A stretch of DNA of 64,000 nucleotides, from NCBI GenBank assembly GCA_004554245.1, contig SFND01000001.1, forward strand, positions 62,001-126,000, given 5' to 3'. A program made the position numbers and the translations under genes. The stretch is from Oribacterium sp. (GTDB lineage Bacteria > Bacillota_A > Clostridia > Lachnospirales > Lachnospiraceae). This document shows, piece by piece, positions 63,045 through 64,000 of this stretch; positions within the stretch are counted from its first letter, which is position 1; each line of letters opens with the position of its first letter. Under the pieces are notes generated by a model, which worked only from the letters and a program-made list of their open reading frames with translations, was not told the origin of the DNA and searched no databases.

Positions 63045-63986
63045 TTATTGTTTGCTTTGATAAAGCTCCAGAATAGCGGCAGCCGTGTCCTCATCTGTGA
63101 TCAGGACGTCGAGATAGCTGCCCATCAGGGTGGCGTAGATCGCTTCGATTTTATGCGGGCCACCGGCGACACCGATGACATTGTTGAAGTTCTCGATCTT
63201 GGTCAGCGGAGGACTCATCAGGCGCTTCTCGAGGTCACTGTCGATGAGATGTCCGTGGATGTCGATGAAGTGACTTAAAATATCCCCCACGGCGCCCTGC
63301 TTCTGCAGAAACAGGTAGTCATCCGGCGTCAGGATGGCGTTTTTGATGATGGTGGCAGCACTGGTGTCCATGCCACCGATGCCAACGACAGTGAAATCAG
63401 AAATCATGGCCATGTTTGCGATGCGCTGGATATCACTTTCCTTTTTCAGTTCTTCCATGATAGAGGAAGAGCTCAGAATCAGCGGACTCGGAATCAGATG
63501 CAGGCGGGCGTTGAAGATACTGGACTGCGCGTTCGGCAGGTAGTAATTGACACCACCGGTCAGCGAGATCACATTGATCGGACTTTCCGAGCGCTGGGCC
63601 AGATAGTTCAGTATCCGGCTCGGCGTATCGCCGTAGCCCATATTGATATAGGAATTATCCTTGATGCGCTGATTGATGTACATGGAGGCTGCCTGTGCCA
63701 GGGAATCGTTTAAAGAATCACCGGATGGCGGCGATGGGATGATCAGGACATCATTTAAATGAAACAGATCCTTGAAGTCCTTTTCCATATTCAGACGTCG
63801 GGTACTGCTGTTTCGAATCTGGAAGGTGATCAGCCCGTTTTCCTTTGCCTTATCGAGCAGACGAAGGATTTTGATACGGTTAATGCCCAGAAGCTTCGCG
63901 ATTTCCTGCTGCGTCAGGTTCTCGATATAGTAATACCAGGCGATTTTAATCATTAATTCTTCTTCATAGTTATAGTTCTGCTCCAT
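63045..63986 (-). CDS. lsrR: LsrR-type transcriptional regulator (SorC/DeoR family)
   Basis: A 313-residue repressor. The N-terminal helix-turn-helix (LTQQEIAKLLGINRIKILRLLDKA) is followed by a sugar-isomerase-like effector domain with SLTGGVNYYL, VGIGGMDTSAATIIKNA, KQGAVGDILSHFIDIHGH and GVAGGPHKIEAIYATLMGSYLDVLITDEDTAAAIL, close to LsrR. Binds phospho-AI-2 and then releases its target. GAGGAT precedes ATG 63986; the promoter lies beyond the window. lsrK follows after 33 nt. Confidence 0.9.
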   Translation of the reverse strand: MEQNYNYEEELMIKIAWYYYIENLTQQEIAKLLGINRIKILRLLDKAKENGLITFQIRNSSTRRLNMEKDFKDLFHLNDVLIIPSPPSGDSLNDSLAQAASMYINQRIKDNSYINMGYGDTPSRILNYLAQRSESPINVISLTGGVNYYLPNAQSSIFNARLHLIPSPLILSSSSIMEELKKESDIQRIANMAMISDFTVVGIGGMDTSAATIIKNAILTPDDYLFLQKQGAVGDILSHFIDIHGHLIDSDLEKRLMSPPLTKIENFNNVIGVAGGPHKIEAIYATLMGSYLDVLITDEDTAAAILELYQSKQ

Positions 63987-64000
63987 GATGAGATCCTCTG

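Noticed and set aside
1..64000. tRNA, rRNA, prophage, integrase or toxin-antitoxin genes
   Set aside because: None could be supported in any intergenic region or reading frame that I examined.

Overview
The window looks like chromosomal DNA from a fairly GC-rich clostridial Firmicute, most likely Lachnospiraceae. This rests on type III glutamine synthetase, an S-box riboswitch upstream of metK, an actinobacterial/yeast-type long LeuA, choline-binding wall repeats, a VanR/VanS-like pair and strong AAGGAGG-type ribosome sites. No rRNA, tRNA, insertion sequence, prophage or CRISPR-Cas locus was seen.

Layout. 1-7.5 kb: the 3' part of mnmA, then dTDP-sugar genes rmlA, rmlB and rmlD (no rmlC), a glmM-type phosphohexomutase, and leuA. 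7.6-13.3 kb (+): a surface-polysaccharide operon (GT8, a second putative glycosyltransferase, two GT2 enzymes, a Wzx-type flippase). 13.2-14.3 kb (-): a GT2 gene whose 3' end overlaps the flippase and whose leader holds two strong hairpins. 14.3-15.2 kb: non-coding, with a regular array of six 35-bp dyads. 15.2-22.2 kb (-): a seven-gene operon (DegT aminotransferase, ATP-grasp, GT2, Wzx, GT2, DUF2304, acyltransferase). 22.4-26.3 kb: L,D-transpeptidase, AEC transporter, acyltransferase. 26.4-26.7 kb: a large multi-hairpin element behind a good promoter. 26.7-29.2 kb: DUF2142 protein and an ABC-2 polysaccharide permease without its ATPase.

29.3-43.5 kb (+): plsC, pheA, a two-component system, an ABC-2 export cluster with a large membrane protein, vanZ, udk, thrC, fba and glnA type III. 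43.6-46.8 kb: a winged-helix/LicC/LicA-like choline enzyme directly followed by a choline-binding-repeat protein. 47.0-54.2 kb: a ParB-like/BMP fusion, metallophosphoesterase, ung, uppP, amidase and Na/Pi symporter. 54.4-57.5 kb: gap-pgk-tpiA. 57.6-61.0 kb: a membrane protein, metK with S-box control, and divergent metA. 61.0-64 kb (-): lsrR, lsrK and a cupin, an autoinducer-2 response module.

Main theme: about one third of the window builds and exports cell-surface glycans (dTDP-sugars, two flippases, an ABC permease, acyltransferases, undecaprenyl-PP recycling). It is joined by wall enzymes (L,D-transpeptidase, amidase) and a likely phosphocholine system. The most unusual signals are non-coding: the TATCCA-N23-TGGATA array at 14572-14971 and the four-way structured element at 26377-26684. 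I cannot assign either to a described class.
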